From NCBI RefSeq assembly GCF_035918235.1, contig NZ_CP109485.1, positions 7,727,001 through 7,791,000 on the forward strand: a DNA stretch of 64,000 nt, read 5' to 3'. Within the stretch, counting starts at the first letter, position 1, and each line of letters opens with the position of its first letter. The translations under genes were made by a program, and so were the position numbers. Origin of the DNA: Streptomyces sp. NBC_01445. Its GTDB lineage: Bacteria; Actinomycetota; Actinomycetes; Streptomycetales; Streptomycetaceae. The notes below the pieces were generated by a model that worked only from the letters and a program-made list of their open reading frames with translations, ran no database searches and was not told the origin of the DNA. Positions 30,803 to 39,083 of this stretch are shown one piece after another.

Positions 30803-32440
30803 CTAGTACGACGGTGAAGGCGAGGGGGAGGTCCCGCCCGTAGGGGATTCCGTCTTGCACGTCACCGCGTACGCCACCGAGTTCGACGTGGCACGGACGG
30901 GGTCGCGCACCTCCACGCTGACCTGGTTGTGGAGCGTGGCCCCGTCCGTGTAGCCCGTCTCGACATGGTCGACCGACCTGGTCTTCGGGCCGCCGGACGC
31001 GAAGCTGAGCGTCTTCCACCCCGGGTCGCTCGACTCGCCGCTCTCCGTCACCCAGCGGTACTGGACGTCGACGGGCACGCGGCCCACCGTGAACGTCGCC
31101 CTGAAGGCCGGAGCCTGGCCTCCCGGTGGCGGACAGGTGCCGCTGTAACTCCCGCGCACCGCCGAGACGCTGACCCGCACGGACTGCTGCGGCGGCGTCG
31201 AGTGCTCTCCGCCGCCGCCCTTGCCGCTGCCGTCGTCCCCGCTCGGCGAGCCTCCGCCGCCACCCTTCGAATCATCGTCCGAGGGGCTGCGCGACGCGCC
31301 GGAGGAACTCCCGCTGGAACTCCCGCCGCTCCCGCTGGAGTTGTCGCCCCCGTCACCCCGGTTCATCAGCGCGTATGTGAGCCCGCCGAGCGCCAGGAGC
31401 AGCGCCACGACACCGGCCAGCAGGACGGCGACGGAGCGACGAGGGCGCTCCGGATGCGTCGTGGCCGGATCCGGGGCGACCGTCGTGCCTTGCCCCGAGC
31501 CGAATCCGGCCGGAACCGGAGCCGGCGGCGTCCCCTGCCAGGACGTCTGCGTCGGCGCCGACTCCGGGGGCGCCAAGACCGTGCCCGCGCGGGGCGTGCC
31601 GCCCGCGCCCACCTGCCGCAGATCGCGCTCGGCGTCGGCAGCCGGAGTCCGCTCGGCCGGGTCCTTGCGCAGCAGCCCCTCGATGACGGGGGCCAGCGGG
31701 CCCGCGCGGTGGGCGGGAGGCAGTTCCTCGTCCACGACCGCCCGCAGCGTGCTCAGCGGCGTCTCCTGCCGGAACGGTGACTGTCCCTCGACGGCCGCGT
31801 ACAGCAGGACCCCGAGCGACCACAGGTCGGACTCGGGTCCCGGCGTGCGCCCCAACGCCCGTTCCGGTGAGAGGAATTCGGGCGAGCCGATCACCTCGCC
31901 CGTCACCGTGATCGCCGACGTGCCCTCGACCATGGCGATGCCGAAGTCCGTCAGGACGATGCGCCCGTCGTTCGCGATCAGTACATTGCCCGGCTTCACG
32001 TCCCGGTGCAGAACGCCCGCCTCGTGCGCGGCACGCAGTGCGGCGACCACTTCGGCCCCGATGTGCGCGGCGCGCCGCGGGGGCAGCGGGCCCTCGGCGT
32101 CCAGGAGGTCGGACAGGGAGAGCCCGCGCACCAGTTCCATCACGATCCAGGGGCGGCCGTCCTCCGCCGCCACGTCGTAGACGGTGACCACGTTCCGGTG
32201 CGAGATGCGGGCCGCGGCCCAGGCCTCCCGCTCCAGGCGCGCGTACATCCGGTCGACCTCGCCCGTCGGGAGCCCGGCCGGGGCGCGTACCTCCTTGACG
32301 GCGACCTCACGACCCAGGACCTCGTCGCGGGCGCGCCAGACGGTTCCCATGCCGCCCTCGCCCAGGGGGCTCAGCAGCCGGTACCGCCCCGCGATCACAC
32401 GCGCTTCGCCGGCCCCTCGACTGCCCGGATTCTCGCTCAC
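30803..32440 (-). CDS. Membrane Ser/Thr protein kinase with extracellular C-terminal domain
   Basis: A 545-residue Hanks-type kinase, GTG start. The kinase domain (about 20-275) has a GEGGMGTVWRA glycine loop, VKEV with Lys49, HRDVKPGN with Asp147, DFGIA with Asp165, and SPEFLSPE as the APE-like motif. A Pro/Thr-rich juxtamembrane region and one membrane helix (about 337-359) follow. Outside there is a Gly/Ser/Asp-rich linker and a beta-rich domain of about 110 residues with two cysteines, ending in a Ser/Pro tail. There are no PASTA repeats, so it is not a PknB-type peptidoglycan sensor. The ligand is unknown. It is convergent with the SGNH gene (32 bp apart). Confidence 0.92.
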   Translation of the reverse strand: MSENPGSRGAGEARVIAGRYRLLSPLGEGGMGTVWRARDEVLGREVAVKEVRAPAGLPTGEVDRMYARLEREAWAAARISHRNVVTVYDVAAEDGRPWIVMELVRGLSLSDLLDAEGPLPPRRAAHIGAEVVAALRAAHEAGVLHRDVKPGNVLIANDGRIVLTDFGIAMVEGTSAITVTGEVIGSPEFLSPERALGRTPGPESDLWSLGVLLYAAVEGQSPFRQETPLSTLRAVVDEELPPAHRAGPLAPVIEGLLRKDPAERTPAADAERDLRQVGAGGTPRAGTVLAPPESAPTQTSWQGTPPAPVPAGFGSGQGTTVAPDPATTHPERPRRSVAVLLAGVVALLLALGGLTYALMNRGDGGDNSSGSGGSSSGSSSGASRSPSDDDSKGGGGGSPSGDDGSGKGGGGEHSTPPQQSVRVSVSAVRGSYSGTCPPPGGQAPAFRATFTVGRVPVDVQYRWVTESGESSDPGWKTLSFASGGPKTRSVDHVETGYTDGATLHNQVSVEVRDPVRATSNSVAYAVTCKTESPTGGTSPSPSPSY

Positions 32441-32582
32441 GGGCGACCCCCATCCGTAGCGGTGCGATTCTCCACAAAGCTAGCCCAGTGTCCGTGAGAT
32501 CGCCCACGTTCCGGACGCGCTCGTTCATGCCCGCCATGTCCAACTCGCCCTGGAATCAGTTGGATTCGGTGAGTAATCGTCA

Positions 32583-32601
32583 ACCTCCTTATAGGGGAGG
32601 T
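32583..32601. promoter_or_regulatory. ACCTCC/GGAGGT inverted repeat between kinase and small-protein genes
   Basis: ACCTCC (32583-32588) and GGAGGT (32596-32601) flank TTATAGG, in the 251-bp divergent gap. The central TATAGG could be a -10 element. A second hexamer TAGGGT at 32643-32648 is another -10 candidate for the small downstream gene. Confidence 0.35.
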
Positions 32602-32691
32602 GAATCCTGCGACCGGGATACACGAGTGTCACCACGGGGCGATAGGGTTAACCTGCCCGGGCCGGGTGCCCTCGTACGGGTGGGGAGTGAC

Positions 32692-32964
32692 ATGGAACAG
32701 ATAACAGTGCGCAGCAGGCCACGTGTGCCTGCGATCACCTGCGGGAGCAGCGCGACCAGCACGCGTCTCGACCGCCATCTCTCGGTGCTGGGCGGTCCCG
32801 CCGTCCCGCAGCGCGAAGCGGCCGAGGCGACGTTGCTGATGCGTGAGCTCACCTCGCGTGACGTCGCGCACGAGCGCAGCAGCAGGGGCGCGCGAGTGAG
32901 CCGGGTCTCGCTCTTCGCACCACTGCGGCGACTGCGCCGCTCGCTGTTCGGCGGCCGCCGCTGA
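32692..32964 (+). CDS. Small basic protein of 90 residues, function unknown
   Basis: The ATG at 32692 lies after GGGGAGTG, a good ribosome site. The frame has high GC3 throughout. The product is arginine-rich (over 15 Arg) and has a C-terminus of SLFAPLRRLRRSLFGGRR, a possible amphipathic membrane- or nucleic-acid-binding helix. The middle contains TLLMRELTSRDVAHERSSRG. No family is recognised. It is divergent from the Ser/Thr kinase gene, so it could be a kinase partner; that is speculation. Confidence 0.68.
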   Translation: MEQITVRSRPRVPAITCGSSATSTRLDRHLSVLGGPAVPQREAAEATLLMRELTSRDVAHERSSRGARVSRVSLFAPLRRLRRSLFGGRR

Positions 32965-32999
32965 CAGGCGGTCATCACCGGCACAGCCCGATCCCGCGC

Positions 33000-33191
33000 T
33001 CAGGCGACCATGCCGTACCGGCACGGCGCCGCGATCTCCGCGACCGTCATCCCCACGGCACGCGGCGTCACCCAGGTGTGCTCGCCTGACGCGGGACAGA
33101 AATCTTCTGCCGCCCCGGTACCGCTCTCCCCATCGGACCGCCCGGCACTGAAACGGCGCTGACGCGCGCCGACACGGCATGTGAGCCGCAC
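33000..33191 (-). CDS. Possible small ORF (63 residues), uncertain
   Basis: In the 504-bp gap 32965-33468 the only hint of coding is the end of a minus-strand frame. Its last 27 codons have almost all G/C at third positions and read EHTWVTPRAVGMTVAEIAA followed by PCRYGMVA. Codon bias is weaker before that. The GTG at 33191 directly abuts a GGGGAGG, leaving no proper spacing, so the start is doubtful. It could also be a decayed gene end. The rest of the gap, 33192-33468, shows only a duplicated GGGGC(C)AATGTT sequence near 33386-33410. Confidence 0.28.
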   Translation of the reverse strand: MRLTCRVGARQRRFSAGRSDGESGTGAAEDFCPASGEHTWVTPRAVGMTVAEIAAPCRYGMVA

Positions 33192-33468
33192 CCTCCCCGC
33201 TCCCGGTGCGCCGCCGTACATCCCGTCACCCTTGCGCCGCCGCACCTCTCCTTTCGCCTCCGACGCGTGCCCTCCGCACGGTCGGTTTTCCGTCGTTCCG
33301 GGGCCTGTTGACGCCCCCGCAGGCGTCGCCGCGCGCAGTCGTCCATGTCCGGTGCGTAACACCTTTGTCATGCACAGATGTTGACGGGGCAATGTTCCGG
33401 GGCCAATGTTGCGCCTGATCCTGATCGCTTGGCCTGTACACGGAAACCTCACCCCCGGAGGTACGCGC

Positions 33469-35220
33469 GTGTGTGACCTGCACGACCAGCATGAGCACGA
33501 GCATGAGCACGGAGCGGCCCAGACCGCCGCCGGTCCGCAGCTCAGCAGGCGCCGCATCATGCAACTGCTCGGCGCGGCCGGAGTGACCGCCGCAGCGATG
33601 ACCGCCGAGGCCGACCCGGCGATGGCCGCGGCCGCCGACTCCATCGTCGAGGAGGCCGGTGCGTACAAGGCGCCCGAGGGCCTCGCCGAGGACAGCCCGG
33701 CGAAGGCCTCCGCCCTCGGCTGGATCACCTCCAACTCCTCCCGCATCACGGGCCTGAACGAGGAGATCTGGGAGCACGCGGAGCTGTCGCTGCGCGAGTG
33801 GAACTCCTCGGTCGCCGAGGCCGGATTCCTCGAGAAGGCGGGATTCGACGTCAAGTTCGGCACGGCCGGCTTCCCGACGGCGTTCACGGCGACCTTCTCG
33901 TACGGCAGCGGCGGCCCGGTCCTCGGCTTCAGCGGCGAGTACGACGCGCTGCCCGGGCTCTCCCAGAACAAGGGTGTCGGCCACCACGATCCGCGCGAGT
34001 ACGTCCACGACCCCTTCTCCCCGAGCTACGGGCCGGGCCACGGATGTGGGCACAGCGCCCTCGGTACCGCGGCGGCGGCAGCGGCGGCCGCCGTCGCGCA
34101 GGCCGCGAAGAAGCACAAGCTGCCGGTCACGGTGAAGTTCTTCGGCTCCACGGCCGAGGAGGCGCTGATCGGCAAGACGTACGCCGTCAGCAGGGGCGTG
34201 TACGACGGGCTCGACGCGTTCCTCGACTGGCACCCCTCCACTGCCAACGCCACCGGCTGGGGCACCAGCAACGCCATGACCGCGGTCACCTTCACGTTCC
34301 TCGGTGTCGCGGGCCACGGCGGCACCCCGCTGGGCAACAAGTCGGCTCTGGACGCCGCCGTGATGATGGCGACGATGTCGGAGTTCCTGCGCGAGGAGAA
34401 CATGGCTCCGGCCGCGCGCCTGCACTGGGTCATCAACAACGGCGGCGACATCCCGAACGTGACCCCGGAGATAGCCGAGATCTCCTACTACGTGCGCGAG
34501 GGCAGCACGGCCCGCGTCCAGGTGCTGCTGGACAAGGTGATCGCGATCTCCGAGGCCGCCGCCAAGGCCTCGCAGACGAAGGTGCAGCACCGCATCACCT
34601 CCGCCTGCTGGAACCAGCTGCCCAACAAGGCGGCCGCGGAACTGCTGTACGACAACATGCGGCAGATCGGCCCGCCCGCGTTCACCGCCGAGGCGCACCA
34701 GCTGGCGAAGGACCTGCAGAAGTCCCTGGGGCTCGTTGAGGTCGGCATGCACGACAAGGTCGCCGAACTGACCCCGCCCAACCCTGTCTTCCTGGGCGGC
34801 GGTTCGACGGACGTCGCCGACATCAGCTGGAACGTGCCGACCGTGTCGATGGGCGCCGCGCTCGCCCCGATCGGCGGCAAGTTCCACACCTGGTCCACCG
34901 CGGCGTGCGCCGCTGCGGCGCCCGGTCAGGCCGCGGTGATCGCCGCCGCGAAGTACCTGGCGGCGACGGCGGTCGACCTGATCACGCAGCCCGAGCGGCT
35001 CAAGGCGCTCAAGGACGAGTTCAAGGAGCGCACCAAGGGCGTCGAGTGGAAGACGGCCCTGCCGGACGGCTATGAGCCGCCCATGTACGAGCCGCCGGCC
35101 TGGTTCCTGAAGAAGACCGGGCAGAAGTGGCCGCCGAGCAACATCACCTGGCCGCCCCGACGTGTCGTCTCGAACGAGAAGTTCTCCTCGCTCGGACCCG
35201 AGCTGGCCCCGCAGAAGTAG
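33469..35220 (+). CDS. Tat-exported M20-family amidohydrolase/peptidase with His-rich N-terminus
   Basis: The GTG at 33469 lies 7 bases after CGGAGG, giving 583 residues. The N-terminus is HDQHEHEHEHG, a His/Glu-rich stretch. A Tat-type signal follows (LSRRRIMQLLGAAG, about residues 26-39). The M20 catalytic domain has GEYDALPG, GHGCGHSALG (metal ligands), STAEEALIG (catalytic Glu), DWHPS, and a dimerisation lid starting GVAGHGGTPLGNKSALDA. A late GKFHTWS supplies the last metal His. This pattern is closest to AbgB/aminoacylase-type enzymes. Substrate is unknown, perhaps an acylated amino acid or folate fragment. Confidence 0.88.
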   Translation: MCDLHDQHEHEHEHGAAQTAAGPQLSRRRIMQLLGAAGVTAAAMTAEADPAMAAAADSIVEEAGAYKAPEGLAEDSPAKASALGWITSNSSRITGLNEEIWEHAELSLREWNSSVAEAGFLEKAGFDVKFGTAGFPTAFTATFSYGSGGPVLGFSGEYDALPGLSQNKGVGHHDPREYVHDPFSPSYGPGHGCGHSALGTAAAAAAAAVAQAAKKHKLPVTVKFFGSTAEEALIGKTYAVSRGVYDGLDAFLDWHPSTANATGWGTSNAMTAVTFTFLGVAGHGGTPLGNKSALDAAVMMATMSEFLREENMAPAARLHWVINNGGDIPNVTPEIAEISYYVREGSTARVQVLLDKVIAISEAAAKASQTKVQHRITSACWNQLPNKAAAELLYDNMRQIGPPAFTAEAHQLAKDLQKSLGLVEVGMHDKVAELTPPNPVFLGGGSTDVADISWNVPTVSMGAALAPIGGKFHTWSTAACAAAAPGQAAVIAAAKYLAATAVDLITQPERLKALKDEFKERTKGVEWKTALPDGYEPPMYEPPAWFLKKTGQKWPPSNITWPPRRVVSNEKFSSLGPELAPQK

Positions 35221-35236
35221 ACCGGCCGCAGTTCGC

Positions 35237-36022
35237 TCAGCGTCCGCCGGTGGTGTACCGGCGGACGCTGAGCGGCACGCACACCGCGAGCAGCACCGCG
35301 CACCAGGCGAGCGAGCCGGCCACCGGGTGCGCCACCGGCCAGGAGGAGCCTCCCGGCACGGGGGCGTTGCCGAACAGGTCGCGTACGGCCGTGGCGACCG
35401 CGCTGATCGGGTTCCACTCGGCGAGCACGCGCACCCAGCCGGGGAAGCCCGCCGTCGGGATGTACGCGTTCGACAGGAGCGGCAGCATGAACGTCGCGCC
35501 GCCGAGCTGGCCCGCGGCCTCCTCGCTGCGCGAGGCAAGCCCGAGCAGGATCCCGACCCATGTCGTGGCGAAGCGGAACAGCAGCAACAGGCCGAAGGCG
35601 CCCACCGCTTCGAGCGCGCCCCCCTCGATGCGCCAGCCCATCGCGAGCCCGACGGCGAGCAGCGGCACGAGACCGGCCGCCGTCGTCACGATGTCGGCCG
35701 CCGCCTGCCCGAGGGGGACGGCCGCGCGGGTCATCGGCAGCGTGCGGAAGCGGTCCATGACGCCCCGGTGCGAGTCCTGGGCCGCCGTGAACATCCCGGT
35801 CATGATCCCGTTCGCCGCGGTCGCGACGAGCATGCCCGGCACCAGGAAGGCGCGGTAGTCCGCGCCGGGCATCGCCAGGGCGCTGCCGAAGACGTATCCG
35901 AAGAAGAGCAGGAAGACGATCGGCATCGTCTGCGTCATCACGAGGATCGCCGGCGCGTGCCGGATCCGCTGAAGGTGCCGGCCGAGCACGGCCGTGCCGT
36001 CGTACAGGAGCGCGGTGGTCAT
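35237..36022 (-). CDS. ABC-2 type exporter permease (DrrB-like)
   Basis: A 261-residue polytopic protein with six predicted helices and the ABC2_membrane pattern. GGAGGAG precedes the ATG at 36022. FRTLPMTRAAVPLGQAAADIV and PLLSNAYIPTAGFPGWVRVLAEWNPISAVATAVRDLF are the DrrB/daunorubicin-type conserved cytoplasmic loop and C-terminal segments. It pairs with the ATPase gene 43 bp upstream to form an efflux pump for a hydrophobic compound. Confidence 0.93.
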   Translation of the reverse strand: MTTALLYDGTAVLGRHLQRIRHAPAILVMTQTMPIVFLLFFGYVFGSALAMPGADYRAFLVPGMLVATAANGIMTGMFTAAQDSHRGVMDRFRTLPMTRAAVPLGQAAADIVTTAAGLVPLLAVGLAMGWRIEGGALEAVGAFGLLLLFRFATTWVGILLGLASRSEEAAGQLGGATFMLPLLSNAYIPTAGFPGWVRVLAEWNPISAVATAVRDLFGNAPVPGGSSWPVAHPVAGSLAWCAVLLAVCVPLSVRRYTTGGR

Positions 36023-36065
36023 CAGGTCTCCTCCGGAAGGGAGTTGGGGCCGGTGTGCGGTGCGG

Positions 36066-37016
36066 TCATGCGATGAGTTCCCGGCCGCCGGTGAGGCGCA
36101 GGAACGCCTCGTCCAGGGTCGGCGGGCGCAGGGTCGCATCCACGATCGGGACGCCCGACGCGTCCAGTTCACGGACGATGCGGGGGAGGGTGAGGGTCTG
36201 GTCGAGGGTGACGACGCCGACCGCCCTGCGGTCCGGGTCGAGGGTCGGCTCGGCGCCGGTGAGCTGGTCGAGGACGACGGCCGCGGCGTGCAGGGCCGCG
36301 TCCTCGGCGACCACCACTTCCGCGTAACTGCCGGTCTGCGCCTTGAGTTCGGCGGGGGTGCCCCGGTGGGCGGCGCGGCCCCCGTCGATCAGGACCACGG
36401 AGTCGGCGAGCTGGTCGGCCTCCTCCAGGTACTGCGTGGTGAGCAGCACGGTCGTGCCCTGGCCGGTCAGCTCGCGGACCGCGTCCCAGATGCCGTTCCT
36501 GCTGTGCGGGTCGAGGCCGGTCGTCGGCTCGTCGAGGAAGAGCGCGGCGGGCCGGGTGAGCAGGCTCGCCGCGAGGTCGAGGCGGCGCCGCATGCCACCG
36601 GAGTACGTACGGGCCGTGCGGTCGGCCGCCGCCGTGAGGCCGAAGCGGTCGAGCAGTTCGTCGGCGCGGGTGCGCGGCAGCCGCAGGAGACGGGCGAACA
36701 GGCGCAGGTTCTCGCGCCCGGTGAGGTCGCCGTCGACCGACGCGTACTGCCCGGTGACGCCGATCCGGCGGCGTACGGCCGCGGACTCGGTCAGGACGTC
36801 GTGGCCCGCGACACGCGCGGACCCGGCGTCGGGCCGCAGCAGGGTGGTGAGCACCCGGACGGCCGTCGTCTTGCCCGCGCCGTTCGGCCCGAGCAGCCCG
36901 CAGACCGTGCCCTCCTCGATGGCGAGATCGAGGCCCCGCAGGGCGTGGACCATCTGGTCCCCTGAGCCGTAACGCTTCTCCAGACCTTCACTAAGTACAG
37001 CGTACGTAGAAGTCAT
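36066..37016 (-). CDS. ABC exporter ATP-binding protein (DrrA-like)
   Basis: A 316-residue ATPase from the ATG at 37016. Walker A is GPNGAGKTT, the signature is YSGGMRRR, Walker B is LFLDEPTTGLDPHSR, and TTQYLEEADQ carries the switch region with the DrrA-type Q in place of the usual H. The C-terminal DUF4162 domain (LPRIVRELDASGVPIVDATLRPPTLDEAFLRLTG) is typical of DrrA. Codons 3-8 overlap one copy of a repeated GTAC-N3-GTAC operator. The ATG has only a weak ribosome site. It is divergent from the TetR gene. Confidence 0.93.
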   Translation of the reverse strand: MTSTYAVLSEGLEKRYGSGDQMVHALRGLDLAIEEGTVCGLLGPNGAGKTTAVRVLTTLLRPDAGSARVAGHDVLTESAAVRRRIGVTGQYASVDGDLTGRENLRLFARLLRLPRTRADELLDRFGLTAAADRTARTYSGGMRRRLDLAASLLTRPAALFLDEPTTGLDPHSRNGIWDAVRELTGQGTTVLLTTQYLEEADQLADSVVLIDGGRAAHRGTPAELKAQTGSYAEVVVAEDAALHAAAVVLDQLTGAEPTLDPDRRAVGVVTLDQTLTLPRIVRELDASGVPIVDATLRPPTLDEAFLRLTGGRELIA

Positions 37017-37051
37017 GGAGTCACCGTAGCGCACTACGTACGGTGTACGTA
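36992..37051. promoter_or_regulatory. Duplicated TetR operator of the ABC exporter
   Basis: TACGTAC-GGT-GTACGTA (37035-37051) is a perfect 17-bp dyad in the divergent promoter. TAAGTAC-AGC-GTACGTA (36992-37008) is a second copy with one changed half-site, lying inside the first codons of the ATPase gene. The centres are 43 bp apart. Confidence 0.8.
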
Positions 37052-37079
37052 ACTACGATGGTGGGCGAGGTGATGATCG

Positions 37080-37790
37080 ATGACGGGCCGAGCGGCCGAA
37101 CCCGGAGTGATCTGGACGCGCCCCGAGCGCGCGGGACGTGGCCCGAAACCCGCCTACGGCAGGGGTGACATCGCTGCCGCCGCCGTACGCGTCGCGGACG
37201 CGGACGGGATCGACGCGGTGTCGATGCGGCGGGTCGCGGCGGAGCTCGGCCTCGGCACGATGTCGCTCTACAACTACGTGCCGAGGAAGGACGACCTCTA
37301 CGAGCTGATGGTCGACGCGGTGAGCGCCGAGTACGACCTGTCCGATCCGACCGGAGACTGGCGCGCCGACCTGCTCGGTGTCGCCCGGCAGGCCCGCGCC
37401 CTGATGATCCGGCATCCGTGGATGCCCCGGCTCATGTCACCCGTCTACGGCTACAGTCCCAACGCTCTGCGGTACCTGGAGTACTGCATGGCCTGCCTCG
37501 CACCGGTCGACCTGCCGGCCGGGACGAAGATGGAACTTGTCGCGTCCCTCACCGGCGTCGTGACCTTCTACGTCGCCAACGAGATCTCCGCCGCCGAGCG
37601 GACCCGTTCGCTGCCCTGGTCACAGGAGCGGGAGTTCGCCATGCGGACCGCCTACCTGATGAGCCGGATCTCGACCGGCGAGTATCCGCACCTGGCCGCC
37701 GCGTTCACGCAGAGCTCCGGACCCGTCGACATGGAGGCGGCCTTCGAGCGGGCCCTCGCGCGCACACTCGACGGGTTCGTGCCCTCCTGA
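37080..37790 (+). CDS. TetR-family regulator with TetR_C domain, adjacent to ABC exporter
   Basis: The ATG at 37080 follows a GAGGTG-like site, giving 236 residues. The HTH is IAAAAVRVADADGIDAVSMRRVAAELGLGTMSLYNYVPRKDDLYELMVDAV (about 33-84 overall), and the C-terminus is the TetR_C_1 domain found in repressors of drug exporters. The first 25 residues are a basic, proline-containing extension (IWTRPERAGRGPKPAYGR), as in DrrR-type proteins. It should repress the divergent exporter and itself via the GTAC dyads, released by the exported drug. Confidence 0.9.
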   Translation: MTGRAAEPGVIWTRPERAGRGPKPAYGRGDIAAAAVRVADADGIDAVSMRRVAAELGLGTMSLYNYVPRKDDLYELMVDAVSAEYDLSDPTGDWRADLLGVARQARALMIRHPWMPRLMSPVYGYSPNALRYLEYCMACLAPVDLPAGTKMELVASLTGVVTFYVANEISAAERTRSLPWSQEREFAMRTAYLMSRISTGEYPHLAAAFTQSSGPVDMEAAFERALARTLDGFVPS

Positions 37791-37802
37791 GTCCGACAGG
37801 AG
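37784..37802. terminator. Weak convergent hairpin between tetR and type ISP genes
   Basis: CTCCTG (37784-37789) pairs with CAGGAG (37797-37802) across a 7-base loop, overlapping the tetR stop codon. The stem is short, so only a weak terminator. Confidence 0.3.
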
Positions 37803-37811
37803 CGCCGAGCT

Positions 37812-39071
37812 TCAGAGCAGCGCGAACTGGCCGCCCGGGCCCTCCTCGTGATGGTCGAGGACCGAGGCCGGCCTGCGAGTGGCCGGCGCCGGCGGCAGGA
37901 CGCGCGCCCTGAGCAGGTCCGTCGCCGTGATGAACGAGACGGCGGCGGTCATCAACTCCTCTTGCTGCGTGCGCAGTTCGGCCAGCAGCGCCAGTACCGT
38001 GACGATCTCCAGGAGCTCCGACGTCCACGGCTGCGGCCAGGTCCTGGGGCGGATCCCGGCCAGCGTCCCCGGCTCGGGGGCCGTGGTCCTGCGGGCGAAC
38101 CACTGCTCGATCACCCGTACCCCGCTGACCTGGAAGTCCCAGGCCTCGGCGGGGACCGGGGAGATGCGGCCGTCGCCGATGAGCAGGGCCTGCTCCTCGC
38201 GGTCGTAGAGCAGCTCGGCGACTGGGTTCTCCCCTGCTCGAACGGAGTTGAGAGCCTGGGGACGGTCCGGGAGCGGGGCGCGCACGTACGGGCGGCGGCC
38301 GCCGGGAAGTTTGGGCCGGTCGCCGTCGGCGCCGCGGCGCAGCAGCCACAGGATCCGCTCGCCGAGGGCCGTGCCGGAGGCCCAGAGTCCGGCGTCGTCC
38401 GGGAGCGGGACCCGCGGCCCCTGAGGGGAGGGCCGCGCCGCGGCGAGGGTCCAGGCAAGGAGGTCCCGCGCCCCGACCTCGTGCCCGAACCGGCCGGACA
38501 GCTCGGCGAGCAGACCGGGCGTGACGTTCGGTTCGAGGCCCCCAGGGCGCCGGTACAGGGGGCGGATGCGGCCGGGGCGTCCTGCGGGGGAGCGGCCCTC
38601 GGGCAGGATCGCGCAGGCGAGCACCGCGGGTCCGCCCGCCCCGGGCACGAACCCCTGCTCGACGACGAACAGTTGGCTCTCGTCGGCCACCCGCCACAGC
38701 TCCGGGCGGGCGGCGTCGATCAGCCGGTGGTCCGGTATCAGCCACTGCTCGTCGAAGGGGGCGTGCAGCACCCGGACGGGTTCGGGGCAGGGACCCTCGG
38801 CGTGGGTCAGGTCGTCCGTCGCGGTGCGCCGGCCGGGGAGCTGGGCGACGGCCGTGCGCAGGGTGCGTGCCCGGCTCGGTTCGAGCAGCGACTCGCGCTC
38901 CGCCGCCTCGGCCTTCACGAACGCGGACCAACGGGCCTTCAGGGAGGCCGGGTCCGGGGCGAGCGGCCAGGCGCGGCCGAGGCGCAGGGGCGCGACGGAC
39001 CACGGCATGAGGTCCGCGAGCAGCGGCGCGTCAACAAGGCTTTCGAGGCTGTCGGGCGTCACGTTCGGCAT
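37812..39071 (-). CDS. Stand-alone type ISP restriction-modification C-terminal domain protein
   Basis: The 419-residue protein resembles the C-terminal target-recognition region of single-chain type ISP restriction-modification enzymes (LlaBIII class): PLYRRPGG segments, VAELLYDREEQALLIGDGRISPVPAEAWDFQVSGVRVIEQWFARRT is the hallmark block, followed by a helical end. The nuclease, helicase and methyltransferase parts are absent and not encoded nearby. So it cannot restrict DNA itself. It lies 12 bp after a GntR regulator gene in the hmgA operon direction, an odd place for a defence part. The function is unknown; a domesticated DNA-binding role is possible. Confidence 0.75.
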   Translation of the reverse strand: MPNVTPDSLESLVDAPLLADLMPWSVAPLRLGRAWPLAPDPASLKARWSAFVKAEAAERESLLEPSRARTLRTAVAQLPGRRTATDDLTHAEGPCPEPVRVLHAPFDEQWLIPDHRLIDAARPELWRVADESQLFVVEQGFVPGAGGPAVLACAILPEGRSPAGRPGRIRPLYRRPGGLEPNVTPGLLAELSGRFGHEVGARDLLAWTLAAARPSPQGPRVPLPDDAGLWASGTALGERILWLLRRGADGDRPKLPGGRRPYVRAPLPDRPQALNSVRAGENPVAELLYDREEQALLIGDGRISPVPAEAWDFQVSGVRVIEQWFARRTTAPEPGTLAGIRPRTWPQPWTSELLEIVTVLALLAELRTQQEELMTAAVSFITATDLLRARVLPPAPATRRPASVLDHHEEGPGGQFALL

Positions 39072-39083
39072 CGTACGACGCGG

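Noticed and set aside
30803..32440. PknB-like PASTA kinase
   Set aside because: The extracellular part is a single ~110-residue beta domain after a Gly/Ser linker, without PASTA repeats.
33192..33971. Upstream part of a long minus-strand frame ending at 33000
   Set aside because: It runs antisense through the M20 gene start and has poor codon bias. Only the last ~60 codons were kept, as a doubtful small ORF.
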